Origin: Denitrificimonas caeni DSM 24390
GTDB taxonomy: Bacteria; Pseudomonadota; Gammaproteobacteria; Pseudomonadales; Pseudomonadaceae
Assembly: GCF_000421765.1 (NCBI RefSeq)
Contig: NZ_ATXQ01000001.1
Coordinates: forward strand, 434,001-498,000
Direction: 5' to 3'
Length of the DNA: 64,000 nucleotides
The translations under genes and the position numbers were made by a program. Each line of letters opens with the position of its first letter. The first letter of the stretch is position 1. This document shows, in pieces, positions 8,323 to 17,826 of the stretch. A model generated the notes under the pieces. It saw only the letters and a list, made by a program, of their open reading frames with translations. It had not been told where the DNA came from and ran no database searches.

Positions 8323-10989
8323 ATGCCTAAGACTCTTAACATCGAAAACCTAGAATGCGCGCAGTGGCGTCAAGCCATTGCCCTCGGCGACTTTAAGCGT
8401 GGCAAAGCTTACGCAGATCAAGGTCGCAGCAGCGTGCTGCAACTGCAAGGCGCGACTGTCACTGCGCAATGTAAAGGCTCAGCAGGGCAAACCTACTTAC
8501 AAACGATAACGTTAGTAGATAAAAATAGTTATTACGATATTAATGGTCGCTGCTCATGCTACGTGGGTTATAACTGCAAGCATGTGGTTGCCGCCTTGCT
8601 TACTCTTGAAGACATGCAGCAACAGGGTAAGCCGCCCCTCAGCTTGCCGAATGAGCCAAGCACACTCAGTCAAAATCAAAGTGCGCCAGCGCTGCAGATC
8701 TTCGATGCGCCTGTGCAGCCACCAACCCCACAACTTACTTTTGGTAGCTTGCCACTCAATCGTTACGATGCACGCAGCGCTCGCATGCAAAGCTTGGTAC
8801 AACATCGCGCCGCGCTAGCATTCGACTATCAAGGCCATCTCTGCAGTGGCAAATCGACGCCTGACTTTCTAGCCACTACAGGCCCTTATCAGCGCCTGCG
8901 CATCACCCGTGATTTAGATTTTGAACAGCAATGCCGAGAGCAGCTGAAGAAACTCGGCTGGCAAATATCATTACGCCGCAGTGATGCTGTACCGGATAGT
9001 GCGGGCGATGCTTATGAATTGGCCAGCGAGGCGGCTTGGTTAACCTTTATGCAGCAACCTTTATCCAAGCTGCGCGAACAAGGTTGGCGCACGCTAATGC
9101 TGCCAGAGTTTCAATTCAACCTACTCAGCATTGATCACTGGTATGCAACCATTGAAGAGTCCCCCTCCCTCGACTGGTTTTCCTTAGAACTGGGCATTGA
9201 GGTTGAGGGAAAAGTTATCAGCTTGCTGCCAATTTTATTACAGCTGATTCGCCAGTCACCAAAATTGCTTGATCGAGAATATCTAGCACAGCGTGATGAT
9301 AATGACGTTGTACTGGTGCATGTAGGGAAGCTTGGCAAACGCGTGGCGCTACCTTATGCACGCATCCGCGCAGTGCTGAGTAGCTTGGGCGAGCTGTATA
9401 TGCAAGAAGCTATCAGTGCGGATCATAAACTGCGCTTACCGCGCCAAGAAGCTGCTCGTTTAACGCAACTGCAAGCCAAGGGTATCGATTGGCAAGGTGG
9501 CGAAGCCATCCAAGCCTTAGCCGAACGCTTAACACAACCTTTACAAAGCTTAAGCCCTATCCCTGCAGGTTTAAATGCCAACTTACGTGCCTATCAGCAT
9601 GAAGGCTTAACTTGGCTGCAAAATTTAATGCACACTGGCATGGGCGGTATTTTGGCCGACGATATGGGCTTGGGTAAAACCTTGCAAAGCTTGGCGCATA
9701 TTCTCAGCGAGAAAAACGCCCAACGCCTGCAGCATCCAGTGCTGATTATTATGCCAACCAGCCTGATAGCTAACTGGCAGGATGAAGCTGCACGCTTTAC
9801 GCCACAACTAAAAGTGCTGTCCTTACATGGACAGCAACGTCATGCACTATTTGCGCAGATTACTGAAGCCGACATTGTTATCAGCACCTATGCGTTGCTA
9901 TCACGTGATAGCGAACAGCTATTGGCACATCAGTGGCACATTGTGATTCTCGATGAAGCACAAACGATTAAAAACCCTCGCAGCAAAGCAGCCATCTGCG
10001 TTTCTCAATTACGTGCACAGCAGCGTCTATGCTTAACCGGTACGCCTTTAGAAAATAATTTAGGCGAGCTCTGGTCGCTGTTTAACTTCCTTATGCCCGG
10101 CTGGCTCGGCGACAATAAAAGCTTTACTCGCCAATACCGTACCCCCATTGAGCAACATGCTGACGAACAACGTTTAGCGCATCTGCAAGGTCGTCTCAAA
10201 CCCTTCATTTTAAGGCGTAGCAAAGAGCAAGTGGCACGCGAACTGCCAGCAAAAACCGAGATCACTCAATTCATTGACCTTACTAGCGCTCAACGCGATC
10301 GCTACGAATCTCTGCGCCTCGCCATGGACAAAAAAGTCCGCGAGGAAATCCAGCGACTGGGTATAGGACGAAGTCATATTGTTGTCTTGGAAGCATTACT
10401 GCGCCTGCGCCAAGTGTGCTGTGATTTACGTTTACTCAGCGCTGACGATGCCGCGCAATATAGCAGCAAAGACTCGGCTAAGATGCAGCATTTACTGGAA
10501 ATGCTGCGCAGTTTTACCGCGACCGGAAGGCGTATTTTGGTCTTCTCACAATTCACTAGTATGCTAGCTTTAATTGCCGACGAACTTAATGCTGCGCACA
10601 TTTCTTATGTGCAACTGACAGGCCAGACCCGCGACAGGCGCACCCCAGTACAACGTTTCCAAACGGAAGAAGTGCCTGTATTTCTAATCAGCCTAAAAGC
10701 TGGCGGAGTTGGCTTGAACTTAACCGCAGCCGATACCGTAATCCATGTTGACCCTTGGTGGAATCCTGCCAGTGAGGCGCAAGCCAGCGACCGTGCTTAT
10801 CGCATCGGACAAACTAAGCCGGTTTTTATCTATAAACTGATTGCTCGCGGTAGCGTTGAAGAAAAAATCCAACATCTGCAACAGCATAAAGCAGAGCTTG
10901 CCAGCAGTATTCTTGATGGTGGCGCCAGCGTCAGTGGTGGCTTAGATGAATCCAGCATTGCAGCACTGCTCGCGCCACTTAACTCTTAG
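8323..10989 (+). CDS. SWIM zinc finger + SNF2-family DNA helicase/translocase
   Basis: An 888-residue protein. A SWIM zinc finger lies near residues 77-90 (CSCYVGYNCKH), followed by a variable middle region. A two-lobe SNF2 ATPase follows: Walker A in ADDMGLGKT at about 445-453, DEAQ at about 544-547, LTGTPLENNLGELWS, and the C-terminal helicase lobe with GGVGLNLTAADTVIH (about 795), DPWWNP and the arginine-finger motif QASDRAYRIGQ. The family resembles bacterial RapA/HepA-like translocases that remodel protein-DNA complexes. The exact target is unknown. A GTG at 8317 is also possible; the ATG at 8323 is preferred, though neither has a strong Shine-Dalgarno sequence. Confidence 0.9.
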   Translation: MPKTLNIENLECAQWRQAIALGDFKRGKAYADQGRSSVLQLQGATVTAQCKGSAGQTYLQTITLVDKNSYYDINGRCSCYVGYNCKHVVAALLTLEDMQQQGKPPLSLPNEPSTLSQNQSAPALQIFDAPVQPPTPQLTFGSLPLNRYDARSARMQSLVQHRAALAFDYQGHLCSGKSTPDFLATTGPYQRLRITRDLDFEQQCREQLKKLGWQISLRRSDAVPDSAGDAYELASEAAWLTFMQQPLSKLREQGWRTLMLPEFQFNLLSIDHWYATIEESPSLDWFSLELGIEVEGKVISLLPILLQLIRQSPKLLDREYLAQRDDNDVVLVHVGKLGKRVALPYARIRAVLSSLGELYMQEAISADHKLRLPRQEAARLTQLQAKGIDWQGGEAIQALAERLTQPLQSLSPIPAGLNANLRAYQHEGLTWLQNLMHTGMGGILADDMGLGKTLQSLAHILSEKNAQRLQHPVLIIMPTSLIANWQDEAARFTPQLKVLSLHGQQRHALFAQITEADIVISTYALLSRDSEQLLAHQWHIVILDEAQTIKNPRSKAAICVSQLRAQQRLCLTGTPLENNLGELWSLFNFLMPGWLGDNKSFTRQYRTPIEQHADEQRLAHLQGRLKPFILRRSKEQVARELPAKTEITQFIDLTSAQRDRYESLRLAMDKKVREEIQRLGIGRSHIVVLEALLRLRQVCCDLRLLSADDAAQYSSKDSAKMQHLLEMLRSFTATGRRILVFSQFTSMLALIADELNAAHISYVQLTGQTRDRRTPVQRFQTEEVPVFLISLKAGGVGLNLTAADTVIHVDPWWNPASEAQASDRAYRIGQTKPVFIYKLIARGSVEEKIQHLQQHKAELASSILDGGASVSGGLDESSIAALLAPLNS

Positions 10990-11058
10990 AACCCACATGT
11001 ATTTTACAAAAACCCGAAGTTTGCTATGCTCGCAATTCGACTTAAGGAGCAGAAACTT

Positions 11059-11547
11059 TTGAAAGATAATTGGGCTGAAAAAACACGTGCGCACTTGCAC
11101 ACCTACGCTGAATCAGTGGGCAATCTTCTAGTCGAAACTTTTCATTACATGGCACTCTTCGTTATTGGCGGCATCACAGCTTGGGCTGCGGTGCTTACCG
11201 TCCTCGAAATGCTTGGCAAAGGTGCAGCATCAATTGATGATATTTTGCTGCTATTTATCTATCTAGAGCTTGGCGCCATGGTTGGCATTTACTTCAAAAC
11301 CAACCACATGCCCGTGCGCTTTTTAATCTATGTCGCTATTACAGCACTAACGCGCTTGATGATTTCCGATATATCTCATCATCACCGTCCAGACATGGGC
11401 GTTGTGTACGTGTCAGGCGCTATTCTACTGCTGGCATTTTCTGTCTTAGTTGTGCGCTACGCTTCGGCAAATTTTCCTGCAGTCAAACCCAGCATTAAGC
11501 AGCAACCGATTGCCGGTGAAAGTCATGAGGGCATTGAGCCTAACTGA
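11059..11547 (+). CDS. PsiE-like membrane protein (phosphate-starvation-inducible E family)
   Basis: A 162-residue protein with four predicted membrane segments (roughly 25-50, 60-82, 88-105 and 115-137). It resembles the PsiE family, named for phosphate-starvation induction in E. coli but without a defined function. A loop with the His-rich DISHHHRPDMG precedes the last segment. The start chosen is a TTG at 11059, because AAGGAG lies at 11044-11049 at normal spacing. The ATG at 11026, 33 bp upstream in the same frame, would put this Shine-Dalgarno inside the gene. It lies 69 bp downstream of the SNF2 gene. Confidence 0.72.
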   Translation: MKDNWAEKTRAHLHTYAESVGNLLVETFHYMALFVIGGITAWAAVLTVLEMLGKGAASIDDILLLFIYLELGAMVGIYFKTNHMPVRFLIYVAITALTRLMISDISHHHRPDMGVVYVSGAILLLAFSVLVVRYASANFPAVKPSIKQQPIAGESHEGIEPN

Positions 11548-11654
11548 TTCATTTATAATAGAGTCCCGAGTGTTGACTAATAAATATCGCCCAACCAAAC
11601 TTTAAGCGAATTTTCATTACTTATCTGCAACACGCTCGCCCAGAAAACACTCTA

Positions 11655-11978
11655 TTACTTGGTTGGCACCGGCATCGGAAACGACATGACATTCCCAACT
11701 GCGGCTTCGCTGATACGTGCGACACCTAAGCGCTCAACTTCATCAATGCGTACGATGGCTTGCAATGGAATGTAACTGCGAATAACCCCTTCAAACTGTG
11801 CTTTGAGTTTTTCTTCGCTCGGATCAACCACCACCTGCGTACGCTCTCCAAAGACAAACTCTTCAACTTCTAAAAAACCCCACAAATCACTTTGATAGAT
11901 GGCTTTTGCATACATTTCAAAGACTTGACCTTGGTTGACAAAGATGACTTTAAAAATTGGATTTTCACTTTTGCTCAT
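11655..11978 (-). CDS. DUF1820 family protein
   Basis: A 107-residue soluble protein matching the DUF1820 family of pseudomonads and relatives. Landmarks are PIFKVIFVNQGQVFEMYAKAI, WGFLEVEEFVFG, the KLKAQFEGVIRSYIPLQAIVRIDEV block, and a Pro-rich tail. Its function is unknown; the repeated beta-strand pattern suggests a small compact domain. The ATG at 11978 gives the expected start MSKSENPIF; a GTG 12 bp upstream is less likely. It is divergent from the PrrF-like small RNA gene. Confidence 0.8.
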   Translation of the reverse strand: MSKSENPIFKVIFVNQGQVFEMYAKAIYQSDLWGFLEVEEFVFGERTQVVVDPSEEKLKAQFEGVIRSYIPLQAIVRIDEVERLGVARISEAAVGNVMSFPMPVPTK

Positions 11979-12121
11979 AACCGCACACAACTCATGCTTA
12001 AACAGACGCGCAGCTTAACATATCCGCTTACTGATAGCGTATGGCACTGACACTGATGGCTGCCGGTCTGTGCTGACAACCCGTTCGGAACAGCACAATA
12101 TGTTTAATATACACTTACCAC

Positions 12122-12149
12122 TTGACATGCAAATGATAATCGTTATTAT
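12122..12149 (+). promoter_or_regulatory. Sigma-70 promoter of the PrrF-like sRNA
   Basis: A perfect -35 TTGACA (12122-12127) and a -10 TATTAT (12144-12149) are separated by 16 bp. This would start transcription near 12156, at the 5' hairpin of the sRNA. The Fur box overlaps the spacer and the -10, as expected for iron repression. Confidence 0.75.
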
Positions 12150-12152
12150 TAA
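12131..12152 (+). promoter_or_regulatory. Fur box (iron-dependent repressor site)
   Basis: The core TGATAATCGTTATTA at 12134-12148 fits the 7-1-7 inverted repeat of Fur sites (TGATAAT-N-ATTATCA) at 13 of 14 arm positions. It covers the spacer and -10 of the promoter, so iron-loaded Fur should block transcription and iron limitation should release it. Confidence 0.8.
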
Positions 12153-12155
12153 CTC

Positions 12156-12268
12156 AACTGATCGCAAGATCAGCCGGTGACTAAAGAATCAACAGGTCGA
12201 TTTTTTAGATTATCTCCTCATCAGGCTAAACACGGTTTTGACCCGCACTTGTGCGGGTCTTTTTTTCT
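12156..12268 (+). ncRNA. prrF: PrrF-like iron-responsive small RNA (single copy)
   Basis: PrrF sRNAs are the Pseudomonas counterparts of RyhB: made under iron limitation, they lower translation of iron-containing proteins. This locus has the expected 5' hairpin (CTGATC-GCAA-GATCAG at 12158-12173). It then has a conserved single-stranded core around 12207-12239 that includes CTCCTCATCAGGC, which I recall as the target-pairing region. It ends in a strong intrinsic terminator. A Fur-controlled promoter lies directly upstream. In P. aeruginosa two nearly identical copies lie in tandem and can produce the longer PrrH; only one copy is visible here. The 5' end is predicted from promoter spacing; the 3' end is in the T-tract. 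Confidence 0.88.
12240..12267 (+). terminator. Intrinsic terminator of the PrrF-like sRNA
   Basis: GACCCGCAC pairs with GTGCGGGTC (12240-12259), followed by a run of T residues to 12267. This is a classic Rho-independent terminator and forms the 3' end of the sRNA. Confidence 0.9.
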
Positions 12269-12317
12269 GCCTGATAAATGAATCGCTTCTACTCAATATT
12301 ACAGATTGCAGACACAA

Positions 12318-12345
12318 AAAAGCCAAGCGTTAAAGCTTGGCTTTT
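12318..12345 (-). terminator. Terminator of the DUF1329 transcript
   Basis: AAAAGCCAAGC (12318-12328) pairs with GCTTGGCTTTT (12335-12345) over a 6-nt loop. On the minus strand the stem is followed by a T-run, so it can stop the DUF1329 transcript before it runs into the sRNA gene. The flanking A and T runs make it possibly bidirectional. A second hairpin, GATGCTGCT/AGCAGCATC at 12357-12379, lies between it and the stop codon at 12393. Confidence 0.8.
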
Positions 12346-12392
12346 AGTGATGTTAAGATGCTGCTACTAGAGCAGCATCATTTAACATTGAA

Positions 12393-13763
12393 TTAACGCA
12401 CACCGGCTTGACGCAATGCCGACGGAGTGAAGTCACCAGAGGTAGCAACAGAGCCAAACTCATAGGCTTGTTTCTCTTCGTTTTTCATACCCAGTGCAAG
12501 GTAACGACCTGACTGCAAGTCATACAGTGCTTCCAGAGAATACCAAGGTACTTGCTTGTTGTAGTAATGCAGCGCATGCGCTTCAGCTACACGCCATAAG
12601 TTTCCACGGCCATCGTAATGATCAATGGCTGCTGCTTGCCAGCTATCTTCATCGATATAGAAATCACGTTTTGCGTAGATATGACGCTCGCCTGCTTTCA
12701 GGGTTGCAGTCACATGCCAAACACGGTGCAACTCATAGCGAGTTAAATCTTGGTTAATGTGACCGGCTTTGATGATGTCATCGTATTTAAGCTTTGGTGA
12801 GTCCAACTCATAGTTATTGTAAGAGATATAGATCTCTTTTTTGCCATTGAGCTTCCACTCGTAACGATCAGGTGCACCGTTGTACATATCTAAGTTATCT
12901 GAAGTACGTAAGCCATCCGCCGCTGTACCTGGACCATCATAGGAAACCTGTGGCGCACGACGAACACGGCGCTGACCAGCGTTATACAACCAAGCCATAC
13001 GTGGTTCTTTGATCTGATCCAATGTTTCGTGAACCAGCAATACGTTACCCGCTAAGCGGGAAGGAGCTGTAACTTTCTGCTTAAAGTAAAACAGGATATT
13101 ACTTGGCTTGCTCGCATCGTAGTCTTTAAGCTTGTTTGGGAAGACAAACTCATCATCAAAGTACACTAAAGAATATGAGCCATTGGTTTGCGGTGTCGCT
13201 TGAGTGACATAACGTTTCACACTACCACCACGGTAACGGGTGATGTGGTTCCAAATCACTTCTAGACCGTTTTTGGGAATAGGGAAAGCATTAGCCACGG
13301 TGAACTTTTCTAGACCGTTACCGTTTTGCACCATATTTGTATTGAGTGCGTTAGCTTTTGTTGCTTCCACCACTTCAGCAGGCATAGTCACTGAGCGATG
13401 GGTGGTATACACCGGCATACGGTAGGTATCAGGATAACGTTTGAACATCGCCAACTGGCCAGGAGTCAGCTTGTCTTTATATTGATCAACGTTTTGCGCG
13501 GTAATGGTAAACAGCGGCTTTTCACCAGCAAACGGATTGGCTAAAAAACCACGACTATCCACTGCCGCTGCATTCGTGGCTAAGCCACCTGTCCACTCTG
13601 GAATTGTGCCGTCAGCATTGCCTGCTTTTTCTGCGCCGAACGGCGTTAAGCTTGTACCAAGTTTTGCCGCTTCATCTGGAGAAACTGCAGCCATTACACT
13701 CGCCGCAAACATTGACAATAAAAACGCTGTACCCGCCTGCATCATGCTTTTATTTGTTTTCAT
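12393..13763 (-). CDS. DUF1329 envelope protein (LolA/LolB-like fold family)
   Basis: A 456-residue exported protein. The first ~25 residues form a Sec signal peptide ending ASVMAA. The mature part has the DUF1329 pattern: AKLGTSLTPFGAEKAGNADGTIPEWTGG near the start, a YRGGSVKRY segment, RRVRRAPQVSYDGPGTAADG, and a C-terminal WYSLEALYDLQSGRYLALG. DUF1329 proteins usually sit beside DUF1302 outer membrane proteins, as here, and the pair is suspected of handling hydrophobic substrates at the outer membrane. That is inference. The ATG at 13763 has an AGGAAG upstream; the longer frame to 13805 lacks a signal-like start. A dedicated terminator follows. Confidence 0.85.
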   Translation of the reverse strand: MKTNKSMMQAGTAFLLSMFAASVMAAVSPDEAAKLGTSLTPFGAEKAGNADGTIPEWTGGLATNAAAVDSRGFLANPFAGEKPLFTITAQNVDQYKDKLTPGQLAMFKRYPDTYRMPVYTTHRSVTMPAEVVEATKANALNTNMVQNGNGLEKFTVANAFPIPKNGLEVIWNHITRYRGGSVKRYVTQATPQTNGSYSLVYFDDEFVFPNKLKDYDASKPSNILFYFKQKVTAPSRLAGNVLLVHETLDQIKEPRMAWLYNAGQRRVRRAPQVSYDGPGTAADGLRTSDNLDMYNGAPDRYEWKLNGKKEIYISYNNYELDSPKLKYDDIIKAGHINQDLTRYELHRVWHVTATLKAGERHIYAKRDFYIDEDSWQAAAIDHYDGRGNLWRVAEAHALHYYNKQVPWYSLEALYDLQSGRYLALGMKNEEKQAYEFGSVATSGDFTPSALRQAGVR

Positions 13764-13843
13764 TATTTCAGTCTTCCTAAGAGAAAAATAAATTGGGAGA
13801 CACACAGTGTGCGGTGCTAAACACTTAGCACCGCACGCAGTGA

Positions 13844-15754
13844 TTAGAAGTTTACGCCAACACTCATCGAAACAAAGTCGCGATCGGTCAAGGTGTTGTA
13901 ACGACCATCAAAGAAGTTGGTGTACGATAGCGACGCGGTGTAGGTGTTCTGGTAGTCAGCATCGAGACCAAAGCTGATCGCTTTAGCGCCTTCGTTGAAC
14001 TGACCGTTCGGACCATAACCATCCACATCATGCGAGAACGCCATATTTGGATTGAGGTTCACCCCAGCAAACACGTCGTTGTAGTCTAAGATACCGCGCA
14101 CACGGTAGCCCCATGAGTTAGAAGTTACGTAGCCATGACGACCACCAACATCTTTATTGCCATAAATAACATCACGGCCATAGCGAATATCATCTTTACT
14201 CTCTATACCACCGACATGAGTTAAGCCTACTTCACCAACCACAGTTGCTCGACTAGCACCAAGCACTTGGTCAAAAAAGTGAGTAAAAGTAGTTTGTATT
14301 TGTGTAACTTCCTTACGGTTATAGCCACGATGCCCCATACCTGCTTGAGCGAATGCCGCACCCAAGAGTTCTCGCCCCGGAACAGTAGCAGACCCACCCG
14401 CAGCTATCGCACCACCTAAACTAGCACCAATGCCTTCAGCTAGCTTACCGGTCATATCAGTGGCGTTAATTTGCACTGGCATATTTGGACGATAACTTAC
14501 TTCTCCTTGCCATGCTGTACCTGTGGGTAAAGTAGTAGAAAAACTTAGGCCATATAAGCGGATATCTTCTGGATAGTCCATATAGTAGCTACCGTTACTT
14601 AATAACGCGGGTGCAAGTAGCCCTCCAGCTAAAGCAACTCCAGGTGGTAATGAAGGACCTGGCGAAGGTAATGCAGCCAATCCAGCAAGATTCTGCAAAG
14701 TGTCCAAATCTAAGTTCTGGTAGCTAGCAAAAGGTGTACGACTATGGTAATTCATAAAGTATGCACCGTACTCAGTGTTGTCACCAAGCCAGCGTAATGC
14801 CATACCCCACTGACCGCTATCGCCAGCTTTATTATCTTTACCACGCGGAACCATTATACCTTCTCGTCCGACATTAATACCTAGCTCTGATAACTCAGGA
14901 TAATAACCTGAGGTCAGTGTATTTAAATAATCAATCAGGGCTCCTGCAGCAATAATATCGTCTCTTTGTTTGGCACTTAAAATATTATAATTATTATTAC
15001 AACCATCAGCAGCCACATCTGCACCAGAGAAGAAGGTACCGCAGTTATCGACAACTGTTTGCTTCCAGCTCAACTGATAAAAAGCTTCCATCGACAGCTG
15101 ATCAGTCAAGTTCTGTGAGACAAAGAACATATTGACTGGAATCAGGCCTTCTTTCAGTTCTGCGCCTGGGCGGCGGAATGCAGAGACATCAACCGGGTTA
15201 ATCGAGTTGATACCATTCAAAATAAAGGTACTTTCACCCCAACTCACCACCTGCTTACCTAAACGTACAGTACCTGGCTGATCCGCAATCGCATAATTGT
15301 GATACACGAACGCATCTAACAGCTCAATACCGCGGGTTTTAGCTCCTTCTTTACGGCCATTGTTACTAATATCTTTCCATGAGCGATTGCCATCTTGTAG
15401 CTCGGCATCGTACCAATATTTACCACGTAAAAAGACACCGGTGTCTTTGTACTTTAATTCTAAGTCATGCAAACCTTTAAATATTTGTGAAAAAGTTTTA
15501 CCGCGCTGAAAATTTAAACGTCCATCATCCCCGGTTTGCGTATAGCCCGTTCCGCCGTTGGCGTTACCGATAAAATCCATATCGCGTTTAGCTGTCGACC
15601 AACTGGCACCAACAGACAAAGATGAGTCAAACGAACCCTCAACTTCACCCAGATTAAAATTGATTGCAAAGGCTGGCGTAGCCAACACTGAAGCTAAGCT
15701 CACGGCCAATGGCAACTTTGCCATACGCCATATTTGCTGATTTTTTGTAGTCAT
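13844..15754 (-). CDS. DUF1302 outer membrane protein
   Basis: A 636-residue protein with a cleavable signal peptide (MTTKNQQIWRMAK...ATPAFA, about 30 residues). The mature start INFNLGEVEGSFDSSLSVG is typical of DUF1302. The rest is rich in alternating aromatic/polar residues and ends in a strand closing with Phe (VSMSVGVNF), a signature of outer membrane beta-barrels. It is upstream of DUF1329, 80 bp apart on the same strand, so the two are probably one operon. In Pseudomonas such pairs lie near fatty acid or aromatic degradation genes; here an acyl-CoA ligase lies 209 bp upstream. The ATG at 15754 was chosen because it starts the signal peptide. Confidence 0.85.
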   Translation of the reverse strand: MTTKNQQIWRMAKLPLAVSLASVLATPAFAINFNLGEVEGSFDSSLSVGASWSTAKRDMDFIGNANGGTGYTQTGDDGRLNFQRGKTFSQIFKGLHDLELKYKDTGVFLRGKYWYDAELQDGNRSWKDISNNGRKEGAKTRGIELLDAFVYHNYAIADQPGTVRLGKQVVSWGESTFILNGINSINPVDVSAFRRPGAELKEGLIPVNMFFVSQNLTDQLSMEAFYQLSWKQTVVDNCGTFFSGADVAADGCNNNYNILSAKQRDDIIAAGALIDYLNTLTSGYYPELSELGINVGREGIMVPRGKDNKAGDSGQWGMALRWLGDNTEYGAYFMNYHSRTPFASYQNLDLDTLQNLAGLAALPSPGPSLPPGVALAGGLLAPALLSNGSYYMDYPEDIRLYGLSFSTTLPTGTAWQGEVSYRPNMPVQINATDMTGKLAEGIGASLGGAIAAGGSATVPGRELLGAAFAQAGMGHRGYNRKEVTQIQTTFTHFFDQVLGASRATVVGEVGLTHVGGIESKDDIRYGRDVIYGNKDVGGRHGYVTSNSWGYRVRGILDYNDVFAGVNLNPNMAFSHDVDGYGPNGQFNEGAKAISFGLDADYQNTYTASLSYTNFFDGRYNTLTDRDFVSMSVGVNF

Positions 15755-15963
15755 TAATGCAACTCCGTATTTTATTTTGGCTGTTGGCAGTTTAACCAAC
15801 CACTCATAAAAGCTGATCAACCAAAAGATTGATTTGCTTTTGTAACCGCTCTAAATCGGCGGCTTCAAACTTTTACTTATTGCTATTAGCATTTCTATGC
15901 ATCAAACATGCCAACACAGGCAATGACCTATTAGTCATAGATCCGTACTAACAAAGACGCAGC

Positions 15964-17646
15964 CTACAGGGTAGAAAGAAATACCGAACTCTCTGCTTGC
16001 CATTGCGCTACGTCTTGACGAATACGTTTCTTATCAAGCTTGCCAACACTGGTCTTGGGTATTTCGGTAACAACTGCTACCTGAGTCGGTATCGCCCACT
16101 TACTCAGCAGTCCTTGCTCAACAAAAGTTTTAAGATGCTCTTTGACGCCACGCGCATCCAATTGCCCATTAGGACGCAGCACCAACATCACAAAAGGGCG
16201 CTCGCCCCACTGCGGATCAGGTATACCAACAACCGCTGCTTCTCGTACCGCTGGATGTCGACTAATGAGGTCTTCTAATTCTAAAGAAGACACCCATTCC
16301 CCCCCAGTTTTAATCACATCTTTAATGCGATCGCGAATTTCAATAAAGCCCATCTCGCAGATCGTTGCTACATCGCCAGTATGCATCCAACCATGCTCCC
16401 ACAACGCTTCACCTTGTGCAGGCTCTCGGAAATAACTCTGGGTGAGCCACGGCGCACGCAACACCAATTCACCTTGCTGTTCGCCATCATGTGCCAGAAA
16501 GCCTCCCTCCTCATCCATCAAAGCAGCCTCAACTAAAGGCACAGGAATACCTGCTTTAATGCGATAGGTAATCTGCTCATCTTGACTTGCTGCTTGCAGC
16601 TGATCATTGAGCATTGCACAAGAAATCAACGGACAGGTTTCAGACATGCCATAAGCGGCAGTTAGCTGAATCCCTTGCGCCAGTGCTGCTTCGTACAACC
16701 CGCGCGGCAATGCACTGCCGCCGATAATGAGCTTCCAGCCATTAAAGTTTTTACCTTGCGCCGCTTTTGCCGCAAGAATCATTTGCACAATGGTCGGTAC
16801 ACAATGTGAGAACGTAACCTTCTCACGCTCCCACAGTTCTACCAATAACTCTGGATCATAACGTCCTGGATAAACCTGCTTAAGCCCCAGCATCGTTGCG
16901 ACATAAGGCATACCCCAAGCATGGACATGAAACATCGGTGTGATCGGCATATAAACATCATCGGTGCCACATAAGCGCACGCTATCAACACTGCCGACAA
17001 CCGACGCCATTGCCAGGGTATGCAAGACCAATTGTCGATGAGTGAAGTAAACGCCTTTAGGGTTGCCGGTGGTGCCTGTCGTATAAAACGTTGTAGCCAC
17101 TGAGTTTTCATCAAAGTCGGCAAACGGATAGGTGGTTTTAGCCGCTGCCAGCAGCGCTTCGTACTCACCCACCGAATCAATCAGCTCAACAACTGGCGAG
17201 TCTGCATCACTGAGCAACAACGTGCGCTCTACCGTAGTTAAGGATGCTTTCAAGCCCGCATACAGTTCAACAAAATCGCTATTAACCAAGACAAATCGGT
17301 CATCGGCATGATTCATGGTGTAGAGAATTTGCTCAGGCGATAAGCGCACATTAATGGTATGCAGCACGGCACCTAGCATCGGCACAGCAAACATGCATTC
17401 AAGATAACGATGACTGTCCCAATCCATCACCGCAACAGTATCGCCGGCTTTAACACCCATCTCGGTTAGCACATTGGCTAAACGCGCAACACGCTCAACA
17501 AAGGTTGCATAGCTGTAACGCAACTGATCACGGTAAACAATTTCACGATTTTTTTCGTAGCGCACCCCTGACAGCAATAAACTTTTGATAAGCAGCGGGG
17601 AAGCATGTGCATTCTCAGCAGAGGGCAGAATACGCGTCTGTAACAT
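15964..17646 (-). CDS. Fatty acid-CoA ligase (AMP-forming acyl-CoA synthetase)
   Basis: A 560-residue ANL-superfamily enzyme that would activate a carboxylic acid to its CoA thioester through an acyl-adenylate. Visible motifs are the P-loop TTGTTGNPKG (189-198), MFHVHAWG, YGMSETCPL, GWMHTGDVA and the C-terminal KTGGEWVSSLELE, with catalytic Lys in SVGKLDKKRIR near the end. The sequence is closest to medium- or long-chain fatty acid ligases of pseudomonads; the chain length is not predictable. It lies upstream of the DUF1302/DUF1329 pair on the same strand (209-bp gap), which suggests a shared link to lipid-like substrates. In other pseudomonads I recall clpB, not this gene, after pgeF. Confidence 0.88.
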   Translation of the reverse strand: MLQTRILPSAENAHASPLLIKSLLLSGVRYEKNREIVYRDQLRYSYATFVERVARLANVLTEMGVKAGDTVAVMDWDSHRYLECMFAVPMLGAVLHTINVRLSPEQILYTMNHADDRFVLVNSDFVELYAGLKASLTTVERTLLLSDADSPVVELIDSVGEYEALLAAAKTTYPFADFDENSVATTFYTTGTTGNPKGVYFTHRQLVLHTLAMASVVGSVDSVRLCGTDDVYMPITPMFHVHAWGMPYVATMLGLKQVYPGRYDPELLVELWEREKVTFSHCVPTIVQMILAAKAAQGKNFNGWKLIIGGSALPRGLYEAALAQGIQLTAAYGMSETCPLISCAMLNDQLQAASQDEQITYRIKAGIPVPLVEAALMDEEGGFLAHDGEQQGELVLRAPWLTQSYFREPAQGEALWEHGWMHTGDVATICEMGFIEIRDRIKDVIKTGGEWVSSLELEDLISRHPAVREAAVVGIPDPQWGERPFVMLVLRPNGQLDARGVKEHLKTFVEQGLLSKWAIPTQVAVVTEIPKTSVGKLDKKRIRQDVAQWQAESSVFLSTL

Positions 17647-17826
17647 ATCAATACCTGTTGTTTTTGTTAGAGTATTGTCAAGGTAAGGTAACAGGCACGG
17701 CAGGTCATCAACCGAAAGGCTGATTTATAATGATCACTCAAATTAGTTTTATACCGACTGTTTGTTTAAACAATCGCTACTGTGGCGCTTAAAGGTGCAA
17801 GCGCATAACACTGTAATAACGGCTAT

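Noticed and set aside
12001..12121. Second PrrF copy upstream of the first
   Set aside because: The region has no PrrF core sequence, Fur box or T-tailed terminator; only one copy is present.
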